A DNA stretch of 64,000 bases from the NCBI RefSeq assembly GCF_001183965.1, contig NZ_LFZV01000001.1:445287-509286 (forward strand), read 5' to 3'. The DNA comes from Bacillus sp. FJAT-27916. Lineage in GTDB: Bacteria; Bacillota; Bacilli; Bacillales; Pradoshiaceae. Positions 1-8,727 of the stretch are shown here, piece by piece; position 1 is the first letter of the stretch; each line of letters starts with the position of its first letter. The translations under genes and the position numbers were made by a program. Below the pieces are notes generated by a model that ran no database searches, was not told the DNA's origin, and worked only from the letters and a program-made list of their open reading frames with translations.

Positions 1-68
1 AGTTAATCCATGTAGAATACATTTATGGATCAGTCGGAAGGCCAGAAAGAAGGTATTTTAAAACATAA
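1..68 (+). CDS. C-terminal end of a CitB/DcuR-type response regulator (partial)
   Basis: The window opens inside a gene. Frame 3 is open from base 3 to a TAA at 66-68 and ends in YGSVGRPERRYFKT. A YG-x-(V/I)-GRP segment near the C-terminus is typical of the helix-turn-helix output domain of CitT/DcuR/MalR response regulators. The complete regulator of that family at 35443-36156 has the same segment (YGQIGRP). A terminator follows, then a tripartite tricarboxylate transporter operon, which is a usual partner for such two-component systems. The seen part is only about 21 residues, so the family call rests on one motif plus context. Confidence 0.6.
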   Translation, partial: LIHVEYIYGSVGRPERRYFKT

Positions 69-76
69 TGATTAAG

Positions 77-106
77 CGCTGCTAAAAGCAGCGTTTTATT
101 TTTTCT
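77..106 (+). terminator. Rho-independent terminator after the partial regulator gene
   Basis: CGCTGC / GCAGCG stem with a five-base loop, followed by TTTTATTTTTT. It separates the regulator gene from tctC. Confidence 0.8.
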
Positions 107-194
107 ATGAACAATATGAACAAAATAGAATTTATAAACAAAAAGAATAATATTTGTGAAATATATAAAATGTAGGGAAAATGCATTTTAATAT

Positions 195-210
195 AGATAG
201 CGCTTACATT
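195..210 (+). promoter_or_regulatory. Candidate CcpA cre-like site upstream of tctC
   Basis: AGATAGCGCTTACATT lies 35 bases before the tctC start. It contains the RCGYTWNCW half of the cre consensus, while the left half departs from it. The 12-mer AGCGCTTACATT also occurs upstream of the DASS transporter at 28026-28037. Carbon catabolite control of organic-acid uptake would be expected in Bacilli, but binding is an inference. Confidence 0.4.
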
Positions 211-244
211 TTGTGTAAAGTACTAAGTTAAATGGGAGGTTAGT

Positions 245-1273
245 ATGGCTACATATAGAAAACTACTTGTGCTCTTTTCAGTTATTACTCTGATTTTGGT
301 ATTAACAGCTTGTAATGAATCTACTACTGGAGGCTCGGGAGCAGCGGGAAGTGAAGGATATCCCAAAAATAATATTACGATCGTTGCACCTTCAGGGGCT
401 GGTGGGGGGTGGGATTTAACAGCTCGTTCAATTGGCAAGGTCATGAATGATACTGGACTTATTAAGAAGGCTATTACAATCGAAAATAAGCCAGGCGGTG
501 GTGGGGCGGTTTTTATGGCGACATATGGTACAAAAGAGGCTAAAAATGACCATATGCTCATGGTAAAATCACCACCAATCTTAATAAATAATTTAAAAGC
601 TGAAGGGAATAGCCCTTATGGTTACAAAGATACAACGCCTTTAGCGCAATTGACGAAAGACTTTGGTGCAATTGTTGTAAAAGCAGATTCACCATATAAA
701 AATCTAACAGAATTATTAGATGCAATCAAAGCAGATTCATCGTCCCTTACTTTAGCTGGTGGATCTTCACCAGGATCTATGGATCATTTAATTACCATAC
801 TCCCTGCTTATAAGTATGGAATCAACCCTAAGGAAGTGAAATACGTCTCATATGATGGCGGTGGAGAAGCAATGGCTGCCTTGTTAGGGAATAATGCAGA
901 TGCAATCGGAACAGATATCTCTACTGTTACCCCTTATGTAAAAAGTGGAGATGTACGTGTTTTGGCTGTGACATCACCCAAAAAACTAGAGCTTGATGGG
1001 TTGGAAAAGATACCTACATTGTATGATTTAGGAATAGATGCCGAATTCACAATTTGGCGTGGCATTTTTGGTCCTAAAAATATGTCAGAGACTGCGAAAA
1101 ATTATTGGCTAGAAAAACTTGATATGCTTTCAAAATCTGAAGAATGGGCAGAAGAGCTAAAACGTAATGGTTGGGAGAATGAATATCGTTCAGGGGATGA
1201 TTTCACAGCATTTCTTGAAGAGCAGGAAGTTGTTATTCAGGATATGTTAACAGCATTAGGCATGCAAAAATAA
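245..1273 (+). CDS. tctC: Tripartite tricarboxylate transporter substrate-binding lipoprotein (TctC family)
   Basis: A 342-residue extracytoplasmic solute receptor. The N-terminus has a hydrophobic signal and the lipobox LTAC (Cys at about residue 23), so it should be lipid-anchored outside the membrane. The following NITIVAPSGAGGGWDLTAR and IENKPGGGG segments are hallmarks of the TctC/Bug family, in which these loops bind a carboxylate ligand. Length is normal for the family. A GGGAGG site precedes the ATG. It is the first gene of the tctCBA operon and would hand substrate to the TctAB membrane complex. The substrate (citrate, another tricarboxylate or a different organic acid) cannot be told from sequence. 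Confidence 0.9.
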   Translation: MATYRKLLVLFSVITLILVLTACNESTTGGSGAAGSEGYPKNNITIVAPSGAGGGWDLTARSIGKVMNDTGLIKKAITIENKPGGGGAVFMATYGTKEAKNDHMLMVKSPPILINNLKAEGNSPYGYKDTTPLAQLTKDFGAIVVKADSPYKNLTELLDAIKADSSSLTLAGGSSPGSMDHLITILPAYKYGINPKEVKYVSYDGGGEAMAALLGNNADAIGTDISTVTPYVKSGDVRVLAVTSPKKLELDGLEKIPTLYDLGIDAEFTIWRGIFGPKNMSETAKNYWLEKLDMLSKSEEWAEELKRNGWENEYRSGDDFTAFLEEQEVVIQDMLTALGMQK

Positions 1274-1328
1274 TTGTCGGATGCGAGCGATACCTTGCTC
1301 GCATTTCCTTTTTGGGAGTGAGGTAACA

Positions 1329-1787
1329 ATGAATAGATACTTTGATCGTATAGCAAGCATTGGTTTTTTAGCGCTGGGAATTCTTGTATTTGTTGAATCG
1401 CGAGATATATCAGATAGTGCGTATGGTTCTGCAATTGGTCCTAAAACTTTTCCGATGGGGTTAGGGATAGCATTGTTCATTCTTGGCGGAATTCTCCTTA
1501 TTGAGACGATAAAAAATAAAGAGCCTAAAGAGACACAAAAAAAAAATAAAGACTTATATAATTATAAACAATTTATAATAATCTTTCTTGTCGCACTAGG
1601 TTACGTATTGCTTCTTGAAAAACTAGGCTATATTATTTCTACATTCTTATTTCTTTTAATTAGTTTCAGTACCTTTGAAAAGAAAAAATGGCTTAGTTCT
1701 ATTATTGTGTCCGGTGCATTCACATTGTTTGTTTATTATGTATTCGTTAATGTTCTAGGTGGTTCCTTACCCGGGTTTCCATTCTAA
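1329..1787 (+). CDS. tctB: Tripartite tricarboxylate transporter small membrane subunit (TctB family)
   Basis: The preferred start MNRYFDRIASIGFL follows a GGGAGTGAGG site; an upstream in-frame ATG at 1281 lacks one. The product is about 152 residues with four predicted membrane spans: residues about 8-24, 37-58, 77-100 and 115-140. That matches the small subunit of TTT transporters, which are weakly conserved. The gene lies between tctC (55 bases upstream) and tctA (17 bases downstream), and this gene order is the main support. A charged, Lys-rich loop separates spans two and three. Confidence 0.85.
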   Translation: MNRYFDRIASIGFLALGILVFVESRDISDSAYGSAIGPKTFPMGLGIALFILGGILLIETIKNKEPKETQKKNKDLYNYKQFIIIFLVALGYVLLLEKLGYIISTFLFLLISFSTFEKKKWLSSIIVSGAFTLFVYYVFVNVLGGSLPGFPF

Positions 1788-1804
1788 AGGAAGGAAGAGA
1801 ATTC

Positions 1805-3331
1805 ATGGAGACACTACAATTTTTAATGAATGGGTTTGCGATAGCATTTCAATGGCATAATATACTTTTTGCATTAATAGGTGTGCTTATCGGTACTGCA
1901 GTAGGTGTATTACCGGGTATTGGACCAATGAGTGGGGTGGCATTGTTGATACCAGTTACAGCTACATTAACATCTGGGCTACCAGTTGAAATGGCTGCAA
2001 CCAGTTCAATTATACTTCTTGCAGGGGTATATTATGGAGCAATGTATGGAGGGTCGACTACTTCTATCTTATTAAATACTCCTGGGGAATCATCATCTGT
2101 AGTTACTACATTAGATGGTTATGAAATGGCAAAACAGGGAAGAGCAGGTTCAGCTTTAGCTATTGCCGCTATTGGATCATTTGTCGCAGGTATAGTGTCG
2201 TTAATTGGATTGGTTTTATTAGCAAGGCCATTATCTAAAGTTGCCATTGATTTTGGTCCCGCAGATTATTTTTCTCTTATGCTATTAGGGTTGGCAGCTG
2301 TTAGCGGCCTAGCTGGGAAATCTATAACTAAAGCGCTAATAATGACTGTTCTAGGTCTGTTGTTAGGAACAATTGGGATAGATGCTGTTTCAGGAATATC
2401 ACGATTTACATATGATCAACCTGTACTTTATAGCGGTATTGAATTCTTAACAGTAGCCGTAGGATTATTTGCATTAGGTGAGGTTTTCAAAACAATTATT
2501 GAAAAAGAAAAGGATGAAGAGCCGGTCGCAAAAATTAAACGTATCATCCCTACAAAACAAGATTTAAAAGACAGCGCCGCACCTATTGGCCGTGGTTCCA
2601 TTTTAGGTTTTTTTCTAGGAGTTTTGCCAGGTGCAGGTGCTACACTTGCTTCTTTCTTTGCATATATTGCGGAAAAAAAGATTAGCAAAAATCCAGAAAC
2701 ATTTGGAAAAGGAAATATTGCTGGGGTTGCATCTCCGGAATCAGCCAACAATGCTGCGTCTGGTGGAGCGATGATACCGCTTTTGACTTTAGGGATACCT
2801 GGATCAGGAACAACAGCTATTTTGATGGGCGCTTTTATTATGTATAATATCCAACCGGGTCCTTTACTTTTTGAAGAGCATCCACAAGTCGCATGGGGAT
2901 TAATTGCGAGTATGTTTTTAGGGAATCTAATGTTACTTATCTTAAATATGCCACTTGTACGTATCTTCGCAAAAGTAATTGAGACACCAAAGAAATATCT
3001 ATTGCCATTAATTATCGCCATATCCGTATTTGGTGTCTATGCGGTTCAATATACAACATTTGATTTGCTATTATTGTTAGGCTGCGGTGTGGCAGGTTAT
3101 TATTTGTCAAAAAATGATTATCCTGTAGCTCCATTAGTGCTTGCTCTAGTGTTGGGACCAATGATTGAAAATAATATGAGACGTGCATTAACAATTTCTA
3201 ATGGTGACTTTAGTATCTTTGTAACAAATACATTGTCATTAATATTTTTAGTGATTGCTGTTTTATGGATACTAGTGCCTTTGCTTCTTAAGATACGAGG
3301 AAAAAACGTTATTATTAACGAAGAAGGGTAA
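1805..3331 (+). CDS. tctA: Tripartite tricarboxylate transporter large permease (TctA family)
   Basis: A 508-residue permease with about 11-12 hydrophobic segments. TctA signatures are visible: GTAVGVLPGIGPMSGVALL near residue 30, YGGSTTSILLNTPGE near residue 82, and the repeated half-motif GVLPGAGATLASF near residue 275 followed by GIPGSGTTAILMGA near residue 335. The two inverted half-repeats are typical of this family. It forms the transport channel with TctB and is fed by TctC, probably with cation symport. An AAGGAAGAGA site lies before the ATG. A weak hairpin and then a strong bidirectional terminator follow. Confidence 0.95.
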   Translation: METLQFLMNGFAIAFQWHNILFALIGVLIGTAVGVLPGIGPMSGVALLIPVTATLTSGLPVEMAATSSIILLAGVYYGAMYGGSTTSILLNTPGESSSVVTTLDGYEMAKQGRAGSALAIAAIGSFVAGIVSLIGLVLLARPLSKVAIDFGPADYFSLMLLGLAAVSGLAGKSITKALIMTVLGLLLGTIGIDAVSGISRFTYDQPVLYSGIEFLTVAVGLFALGEVFKTIIEKEKDEEPVAKIKRIIPTKQDLKDSAAPIGRGSILGFFLGVLPGAGATLASFFAYIAEKKISKNPETFGKGNIAGVASPESANNAASGGAMIPLLTLGIPGSGTTAILMGAFIMYNIQPGPLLFEEHPQVAWGLIASMFLGNLMLLILNMPLVRIFAKVIETPKKYLLPLIIAISVFGVYAVQYTTFDLLLLLGCGVAGYYLSKNDYPVAPLVLALVLGPMIENNMRRALTISNGDFSIFVTNTLSLIFLVIAVLWILVPLLLKIRGKNVIINEEG

Positions 3332-3349
3332 TAAGTATTTTTTAAAGAC

Positions 3350-3371
3350 TGCCTTCAAAAGGCAACTTTTT
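3350..3371 (+). terminator. Weak terminator hairpin after tctA
   Basis: TGCCTT / AAGGCA stem with a three-base loop, followed by ACTTTTT. It is probably backed up by the stronger hairpin at 3408-3440. Confidence 0.5.
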
Positions 3372-3407
3372 GTTGTTCGTTACAAACTAAATTAATGTAG
3401 CATAAAT

Positions 3408-3440
3408 AAAGCCCTGAATAGTTATTATTCAGGGCTTTTT
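3408..3440. terminator. Bidirectional terminator between tctA and the MIP18-type gene
   Basis: AAAGCCCTGAATA pairs perfectly with TATTCAGGGCTTT. A T run follows on the plus strand and A bases precede it, so it can serve both converging genes. Confidence 0.85.
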
Positions 3441-3458
3441 CACAAGTAAAGACTTACC

Positions 3459-3773
3459 TCACCCATGAACCCCTAAGGCAAGCTTCGCCAATCGAGACAT
3501 GCGTTCCTTAGACCAAGGAGGGCTCCACACAATATCCACTTGAACGTCTTTGATCATCGGCAGATTAAGCAGCAATACTTCTTTGACATCAGCGACAATC
3601 CGTCCGGCCAATGGGCAGCCCATGGAGGTCATGGTCATGGTGATTTTGACGCTGTGCGGCTGGATGAGTTCCACGTCATAGACGAGGCCGAGATTGACAA
3701 TATCAACTCCAAGCTCTGGATCCATGACATCTTCTAGTTCTTCAAGAATTTGTTCCTTCGTTAAGGTCTCCAT
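3459..3773 (-). CDS. MIP18/DUF59-family metal-sulfur cluster assembly factor
   Basis: A 104-residue protein spanning essentially one MIP18 (DUF59) domain. The motif MDPELGVDIVNLGLVYDV lies at residues 17-34. MTSMGCPLAG at about 48-57 carries the conserved Cys implicated in Fe-S cluster handling. VDIVWSPPW near 80-88 is also typical of this group, which includes PaaD-like proteins and Bacillus YitW. The likely role is maturation of Fe-S proteins in the cytosol. An AGGAGTG site precedes the start. It is monocistronic and shares a terminator with the converging tctA. Confidence 0.9.
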   Translation of the reverse strand: METLTKEQILEELEDVMDPELGVDIVNLGLVYDVELIQPHSVKITMTMTSMGCPLAGRIVADVKEVLLLNLPMIKDVQVDIVWSPPWSKERMSRLAKLALGVHG

Positions 3774-3976
3774 CCTCTTACACTCCTTTCGTATAGGTTT
3801 ATCTATGAGAATAAATTGAATGTAGAATAGAATAGTTTTCCTTTGATTACTATAAGCTAGTTCACGGTGAAATCATGTGACCTAGCACACACTTTTAGAA
3901 TTAATCTTCCTTTTTTATGTGTAATAACTATATTAAAATGATTAATAGAATAGTGTTACTAGAGAGGAAGCTGTTC

Positions 3977-5398
3977 ATGAAGAGTCTAAAAGAAATCTAT
4001 CATCATAAGAATTTTTCATTAAGGAAGGTTCGATATCTAGAACCTGTTTTCAATAATCGTCCGGCGATTCTTTCGGATGAAACTTTTCGTGAAAGAAAGG
4101 ACAAGCTGCTACAAGCAATGAAGGATAATGGGGTTGATCTTGTATTTGTCTATGCAGACCGGGAGCATGGGGCAAACTTTGAGTATTTGACGGGATTTAT
4201 TCCCCGTTTTGAGGAGGCTATGCTTGCGATTGCCTCTACTGGAGAGGCAATCCTATTCCTTGGGAATGAAAACGTAAAGATGGCTCCTCATTCTCGCATG
4301 AAGGCTCAGCTTGTTCATGTTCCGTATTTTTCATTGCCGAATCAGCCGATGGAGAATGACCGCAGTTTGAGAGACATCATAAGTGATGCAATTGATTTTT
4401 GCGGGAAAACAATCGGGATTATTGGCTGGAAGGTATTTACGAGCCGTTTTGAGGACAATCGCCAATTATTTGATGTTCCCTATTTCATCGTAGATATCCT
4501 CCAAAGACTTGCGAAAGAGCATGGCGGTGAGGCCATGAATGCAAGCGCCCTATTCATGGGGGAGAATGGCGGAATTAGAACAACCAATAATGCCAACGAA
4601 ATCGAGCATTATGAATATGGCTCAAGTCTTGCCTCTGATTGTGTACTGGATGTATTGAATCAAGTGGAGATTGGAAAGACGGAAATGGAACTCGCCTCCT
4701 CCTTGTCGGCATTCGGTCAGCCGCATAATGTGACGGCTATCTGTGCAACGGGGGACCGGTTCACGAACGCAGTCATTTATCCGAGGAATAAGGCGGTCCA
4801 GCTTGGGGATAAGTTTTCTGCGACAACGGGCTTTAAGGGTGGATTGGCCAGCAGGTCGGGATATGTTGTGAATAACACGGAGGAGCTTCCGGCGGATGTT
4901 CAAGATTATCTTGAGCGAGCGGCGATTCCATACTATGCGGCTGTTGTTGCCTGGCTTGAACAAATCAAGATTGGTATGAAGGGCGGCGAGCTTTATGAAA
5001 TCATTGAAGAGGTACTGCCGAAGGAGGATTACCATTGGCATTTGAATCCAGGCCATCTAACGGCTGATGAAGAGTGGCTGTCATCCCCAGTTTATCCACA
5101 ATCGAGCACAGAGCTGAAGAGCGGAATGCTTCTGCAAATTGACATTATACCATCTGTACAAGGATACGCAGGAGCGAGCGCTGAAACCGGGATTGCTCTG
5201 GCAGACGAGCAGCTGCGTGAAGAAATTCGGGAGAACAGTCCGGAATTATGGGAGAGAATCTTGAAAAGAAGAGACTATATCGAAAAGGAGCTTCATATCC
5301 GGTTACATCCGGAGGTGCTTCCCCTTTCCGATACAGTTGGCTATTGTCGTCCATATTTATTAAATAAAGAAAGCGCCCTATTATTCCATCGAGAATGA
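3977..5398 (+). CDS. M24-family (Xaa-Pro aminopeptidase-like) metallopeptidase fold protein
   Basis: The start chosen is ATG 3977 (MKSLKEIYHHKN), six bases after GAGAGGAAG; the upstream in-frame ATG at 3917 has no ribosome site. The 473-residue product has an N-terminal creatinase-like half (DGVDLVFVYADREHGANFEYLTGF near 45-70) and a C-terminal pita-bread half (NPGHL, then LLQIDIIP). Several classical M24 metal ligands (the D-x10-D pair and the final E) are not clearly present at expected spots. It may therefore be a catalytically altered member. It could be cotranscribed with the small gene at 5420 (21-base gap). Confidence 0.75.
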   Translation: MKSLKEIYHHKNFSLRKVRYLEPVFNNRPAILSDETFRERKDKLLQAMKDNGVDLVFVYADREHGANFEYLTGFIPRFEEAMLAIASTGEAILFLGNENVKMAPHSRMKAQLVHVPYFSLPNQPMENDRSLRDIISDAIDFCGKTIGIIGWKVFTSRFEDNRQLFDVPYFIVDILQRLAKEHGGEAMNASALFMGENGGIRTTNNANEIEHYEYGSSLASDCVLDVLNQVEIGKTEMELASSLSAFGQPHNVTAICATGDRFTNAVIYPRNKAVQLGDKFSATTGFKGGLASRSGYVVNNTEELPADVQDYLERAAIPYYAAVVAWLEQIKIGMKGGELYEIIEEVLPKEDYHWHLNPGHLTADEEWLSSPVYPQSSTELKSGMLLQIDIIPSVQGYAGASAETGIALADEQLREEIRENSPELWERILKRRDYIEKELHIRLHPEVLPLSDTVGYCRPYLLNKESALLFHRE

Positions 5399-5419
5399 AC
5401 ATGAAGGGAGACAGAAGAC

Positions 5420-5740
5420 ATGAAGCAATTTGATTTGAAATCGGGAACAAGAGTGTTGGTGGATGAAAGCAAGATTATTATTGAAAGAACGAGCGGAAAG
5501 AGTGCTATGAAGGGATTATTTGCAGGGAGAGCGATGGGGCAGATGACCATCAAAATGTCTGCTGTGACAGGGCTGATTCATTACGCAGATTATTTAATCA
5601 TTTGTGCTTCCGGACTTCCGACTCCGAATGATTTCAAAATCTCCAATGTAGCAGAAATTAAGCAATATCCAAACTGCATTGTGGCGAAAGAGGAAGAGCT
5701 TTCCGATCTGTATCAATATTTGAATGGGTTCATTCATTAA
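5420..5740 (+). CDS. Small protein of unknown function, possibly PH-like
   Basis: 106 residues, with a GAAGGGAG site 10 bases before the ATG. It has no signal peptide or clear membrane span. The alternating beta-like pattern (TRVLVDESKIIIER, then IKMSAVTGLIHYADYLIICASG) and the short C-terminal helix resemble small bacterial PH-like domains such as those in DUF4429 proteins. This is a fold-level impression only. It lies directly after the M24-like gene and before a DUF4236 gene. Function unknown. Confidence 0.65.
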   Translation: MKQFDLKSGTRVLVDESKIIIERTSGKSAMKGLFAGRAMGQMTIKMSAVTGLIHYADYLIICASGLPTPNDFKISNVAEIKQYPNCIVAKEEELSDLYQYLNGFIH

Positions 5741-5836
5741 TCGAAAAGACCAGGTCTTTTTATAGTCGACAAAATACGACATATGATTGCCAAGATAAAG
5801 AAAAAAGGTGAACGAAGGGAAGGAGGAGAAGCAGAC

Positions 5837-6946
5837 ATGGGGTTACGTTTCAGAAAAAGCTTCAAGATTGCTCCAGGAGTACGCGTCAATGTCGGGAAGA
5901 AGAGCGCAGGGCTCAGTATTGGCGGCAGGGGGGTCCGATATTCTGTCAATACGAGCGGGCGGAGGACAGCAAGTGCTGGTATTCCAGGGTCAGGTCTTTA
6001 CTATACAAGCACAAAGAGCGGAGGAAGCCGGGCTAAGTCAAGTGCTTATCAGCAGCGTCAAGCACTGCAGCGGGCAGAACGCGAAAGAGAGAAAATGGAA
6101 CAGCTTGAACTTGCCCAATTAGAAGTGGACATGTATGAAAACCAAGTGGAGCTATTGAAGAGCATCCATAAAGAGGCTGATGAACCAGTGGATTGGGCGT
6201 ATTTAGCGAAAGCGGAACCGCCATTCCAAGCTGGACAGGCAGGCCCGAAGGAGAAAGAGGCAAGGCAAGCGCTTGAGGCATACCAGCCGACATGGTTGGA
6301 GCGAATCTTTAAGGGGCGCCAATTATTGAAGCGCCAGAAGCTCGAGCTTGCTGTAACAAAGGGAAAGGAAGAGGATGATTCTGCCTATCAGAATTGGGCA
6401 GAGCTAACGACTCTTTCGAACGATATTTTAGCCGGGGACATTGATGCCTATTTCCGTGCTATTCAGGAGATGGACCCGCTCGGAGACTTGACTGAATTCG
6501 GGAGCGGATTTGAATTCTCGACCGATGACCTATCCTATATGGAAGTCCAGTTCGATGTACATTCTGAGGAGATGGTACCGCTGAAGGAGAAAAAGCTGAC
6601 GAAGACAGGGAAGGTGTCTGAGAAGGCTTTGACCAAGACGCGCTATTATGAGCTTCAGCAGGATTATGTGTGCAGCAGTGTCATCCGTATCGCACGTGAT
6701 TTGTTTGCGCTCTTGCCTCTTGAGAAGGTGGTTATTCATGCTTATGACGTGATGCTGTATACGGAAATAGGCCATATGAAGCGTGAATGCATCCTATCTG
6801 TCATCATTGATTGCGAGACGATTGAGAAGTTGAATTTAGATTTAATTGATTGTTCAGATGCCATGGTAAATTTCCCTCACCACATGCATTTTCGGAAGAC
6901 AAAAGGCTTTGCGCCTGTTACAGCTTTAGCGATAGAAGCAGAATAG
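5837..6946 (+). CDS. DUF4236-domain protein
   Basis: The start MGLRFRKSFKIAPGVRVN is chosen because GGAGGAG lies nine bases upstream; the in-frame ATG at 5783 has no site. Residues 1-55 form a DUF4236 domain (GLRFRKSFKIAPGVRVNVGK, then GKKSAGLSIGGRGVRYSVN and GIPGSGLYYT). A helical, Glu/Gln-rich stretch follows at about 65-130, then an unassigned C-terminal region with an LLPLEKVVIHAYDVML segment. The 369-residue length exceeds the domain, as often in this family. The function of DUF4236 is unknown. A strong terminator follows. Confidence 0.8.
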   Translation: MGLRFRKSFKIAPGVRVNVGKKSAGLSIGGRGVRYSVNTSGRRTASAGIPGSGLYYTSTKSGGSRAKSSAYQQRQALQRAEREREKMEQLELAQLEVDMYENQVELLKSIHKEADEPVDWAYLAKAEPPFQAGQAGPKEKEARQALEAYQPTWLERIFKGRQLLKRQKLELAVTKGKEEDDSAYQNWAELTTLSNDILAGDIDAYFRAIQEMDPLGDLTEFGSGFEFSTDDLSYMEVQFDVHSEEMVPLKEKKLTKTGKVSEKALTKTRYYELQQDYVCSSVIRIARDLFALLPLEKVVIHAYDVMLYTEIGHMKRECILSVIIDCETIEKLNLDLIDCSDAMVNFPHHMHFRKTKGFAPVTALAIEAE

Positions 6947-6953
6947 AGTATAC

Positions 6954-6989
6954 AAAACTGAACCTGGAATAAAGCAGGTTCAGTTTTTT
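6954..6989 (+). terminator. Terminator after the DUF4236 gene
   Basis: AAACTGAACCTG pairs with CAGGTTCAGTTT around a short A-rich loop, followed by T bases. Confidence 0.85.
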
Positions 6990-7162
6990 ATTGTTTTCGC
7001 ACGGATTGTTGCTTATGTATCTATTTAGCGGTGCATTGAATGGAGTATGGCTTCTTCAACTAAGGGGAGTTAATCAAAAGAAGGAATAAAAGACTCGTAG
7101 AAAGAATTAATAACTAATATGAAGGTATTTGAACAAATATTATGAACGATGGGGGGGAAATG

Positions 7163-7573
7163 ATGCAAACAACAAGAGCAAGAATGTTGAGCATTTATGA
7201 TTTACTTTTGGCATTAGGCGCCATTTATTGCGGCATTCAAATGGTCCGCTCAAACTACGGAATCTTTGCCGAGCAGTACCCCGAAAGCTGGGCAAATAAT
7301 CTTCCTTTCGATAGTTGGGTTATGCCTGGTATTCTTGCCATTGTCATATTCGGACTAGGTAATATCATAGCTTCTTTATTTAGCTTTGTAAGCAGGGGGA
7401 ATAGTTCGTGGTATATTTCGATGATAATGGGTGCCCTTTTCTTTTTTGGCTTGATTCTCCAGTATATGCTAGTGCAAGAAACATATATCGTAACAACGCC
7501 GTTTTTGATTTTAAGTGTTATTCAGATATGTCTAAGTGCATATGTTTTGATTGGTTATAGAAAAGAACTCTAA
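7163..7573 (+). CDS. Small integral membrane protein of unknown function
   Basis: About 137 residues with four predicted membrane spans: near residues 9-28, 52-75, 83-103 and 110-130. The start is uncertain. ATG codons at 7160 and 7163 follow a GGGGGGGAA tract that can act as a ribosome site, while ATG 7142 has none. The hydrophilic stretch YGIFAEQYPESWANNLPFDSW between spans one and two should be extracellular. No family was recognised. The gene stands alone, with a terminator downstream. Confidence 0.65.
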   Translation: MQTTRARMLSIYDLLLALGAIYCGIQMVRSNYGIFAEQYPESWANNLPFDSWVMPGILAIVIFGLGNIIASLFSFVSRGNSSWYISMIMGALFFFGLILQYMLVQETYIVTTPFLILSVIQICLSAYVLIGYRKEL

Positions 7574-7624
7574 GTGGGATTGAATAAAATATCTATTGAT
7601 TTGAAATGTACTTAATCAAATGGT

Positions 7625-7656
7625 GGCATTAATCCAAGAAGGGTTAATGCCCTTTT
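7625..7656 (+). terminator. Terminator after the small membrane protein gene
   Basis: An 11-bp stem starting GGCATTAATCC, with one G-T pair and an AAGAA loop, then CTTTT. Confidence 0.8.
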
Positions 7657-7757
7657 ATGTAGATACGTAAATGGAGAAACGCGGCAGCTTGTAGAAGAGG
7701 GAAAGCCCTCTGTCGAATTGAATAGTTAGAATATATTGTTTATTTGGAGGTTTTTCT

Positions 7758-7967
7758 ATGATCTTTGAAATGACGTATCAAGTTCGAGTATCAGATATTA
7801 AAGAAGGCGAACAATGGTATAGAATTTTCTTAAATAAGAGCCCGGATTTTATATATAAATTGCGTCCCTTATGGCACTACTGCTGTACGATGGTCTGGTA
7901 TACTACTGCCCTAAATACCAAGAATCTGTGGATCAAATCTCAACGAACTATTAAACAAGAGCAATAA
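7758..7967 (+). pseudogene. Remnant of a glyoxalase/VOC-fold gene
   Basis: A good ribosome site (TTTGGAGGTTTTTCT) precedes an ATG. The first 33 residues (MTYQVRVSDIKEGEQWYR and FLNKSPDF) look like the N-terminal beta-alpha unit of vicinal-oxygen-chelate proteins. After residue 33 the sequence loses any fold pattern and ends at residue 69, whereas intact members are about 120 residues or more. A large 3' deletion or frame disruption is the simplest reading. It could instead be a genuine short protein; no second-half VOC motif was found downstream. Confidence 0.5.
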
Positions 7968-7988
7968 TCACTCCGATAACAGCCTTCT

Positions 7989-8570
7989 TTAATGATCGAG
8001 CATATCGAATGGAGAGATGAACCGCGTACGGATAATCAGCTGGCTAATCTCTTCAGGGGTTTCCATTTCCTCCTTTTTAATCCAATGTTCAAGGATGCTT
8101 AAAATGCTTCCGATAAGGATTTCCTCTGCATAGTCTTGCGGAATACCATCAATGTATCGAGCTGCTCCTTTTTGTTTCTTTTGTTCATCCTCGATGAGTT
8201 TTCGGATAAAGGATTTGATTCGCGTATAGAACTTTGGCTGGCCATTGGGACTAAGTAGAATTTTAATCGTGTCAGCATGTTCATAAACATAGGAGATGAT
8301 CTGATCAATCGCTGGGTTTTCCATTTCTGAGGGAAGGGTGATGAGAGATTGAGAAGAATCAAGGATTCCCATGAGAGAGTTCATTATGTTGTTCTCTATT
8401 TTTTCAAGCAAATCATATCGGTCGATGAAGTATAGGTAGAAGGTTCCACGGCTTATGTTAGCCAGGCGAGTAATATCGGTGACCTTGATTTCATCGATGC
8501 TTTTCGTCTCCATTAATTGTAGAAGGGTTTCCTCGATATGCGTAATCGTTCGCCGTTTTTTATTTTCCAT
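7989..8570 (-). CDS. TetR-family transcriptional regulator, likely repressor of the divergent ABC transporter
   Basis: 193 residues. The N-terminal TetR helix-turn-helix is at about residues 10-50 (IDEIKVTDITRLANISRGTFYLYFIDRYDLLEKI). The C-terminal ligand-binding half is all helical and diverse. It is divergent from an ABC ATPase and FtsX permease operon. A perfect 8-bp inverted repeat sits in the space between them, about 40 bases from this gene's start, a usual layout for a local TetR repressor controlling both directions. The inducer is unknown. Confidence 0.85.
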   Translation of the reverse strand: MENKKRRTITHIEETLLQLMETKSIDEIKVTDITRLANISRGTFYLYFIDRYDLLEKIENNIMNSLMGILDSSQSLITLPSEMENPAIDQIISYVYEHADTIKILLSPNGQPKFYTRIKSFIRKLIEDEQKKQKGAARYIDGIPQDYAEEILIGSILSILEHWIKKEEMETPEEISQLIIRTRFISPFDMLDH

Positions 8571-8609
8571 GAATGTGAATCACTCTTTCCTATTATAAAA
8601 ACAGCCCCT

Positions 8610-8631
8610 CTATTTTATTATTCTAAAATAG
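8610..8631. promoter_or_regulatory. Candidate TetR operator (perfect palindrome)
   Basis: CTATTTTA and TAAAATAG are exact reverse complements separated by six bases. The site lies in the divergent intergenic region between the TetR gene and the ABC operon. Size and symmetry suit a TetR dimer; binding is inferred. Confidence 0.65.
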
Positions 8632-8727
8632 ACACTTTTTAAAATCTGCACATTGAACTGGGCTTCAAAAAGGTATTATAGTTTTACTATACCTAATAAA
8701 TTTGCTGACGGAAAGGAGAGGATGTAT

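Noticed and set aside
5808-6122. Alternative ORF inside the DUF4236 gene
   Set aside because: It is a frame shadow; the DUF4236 frame has domain motifs and the proper ribosome site.
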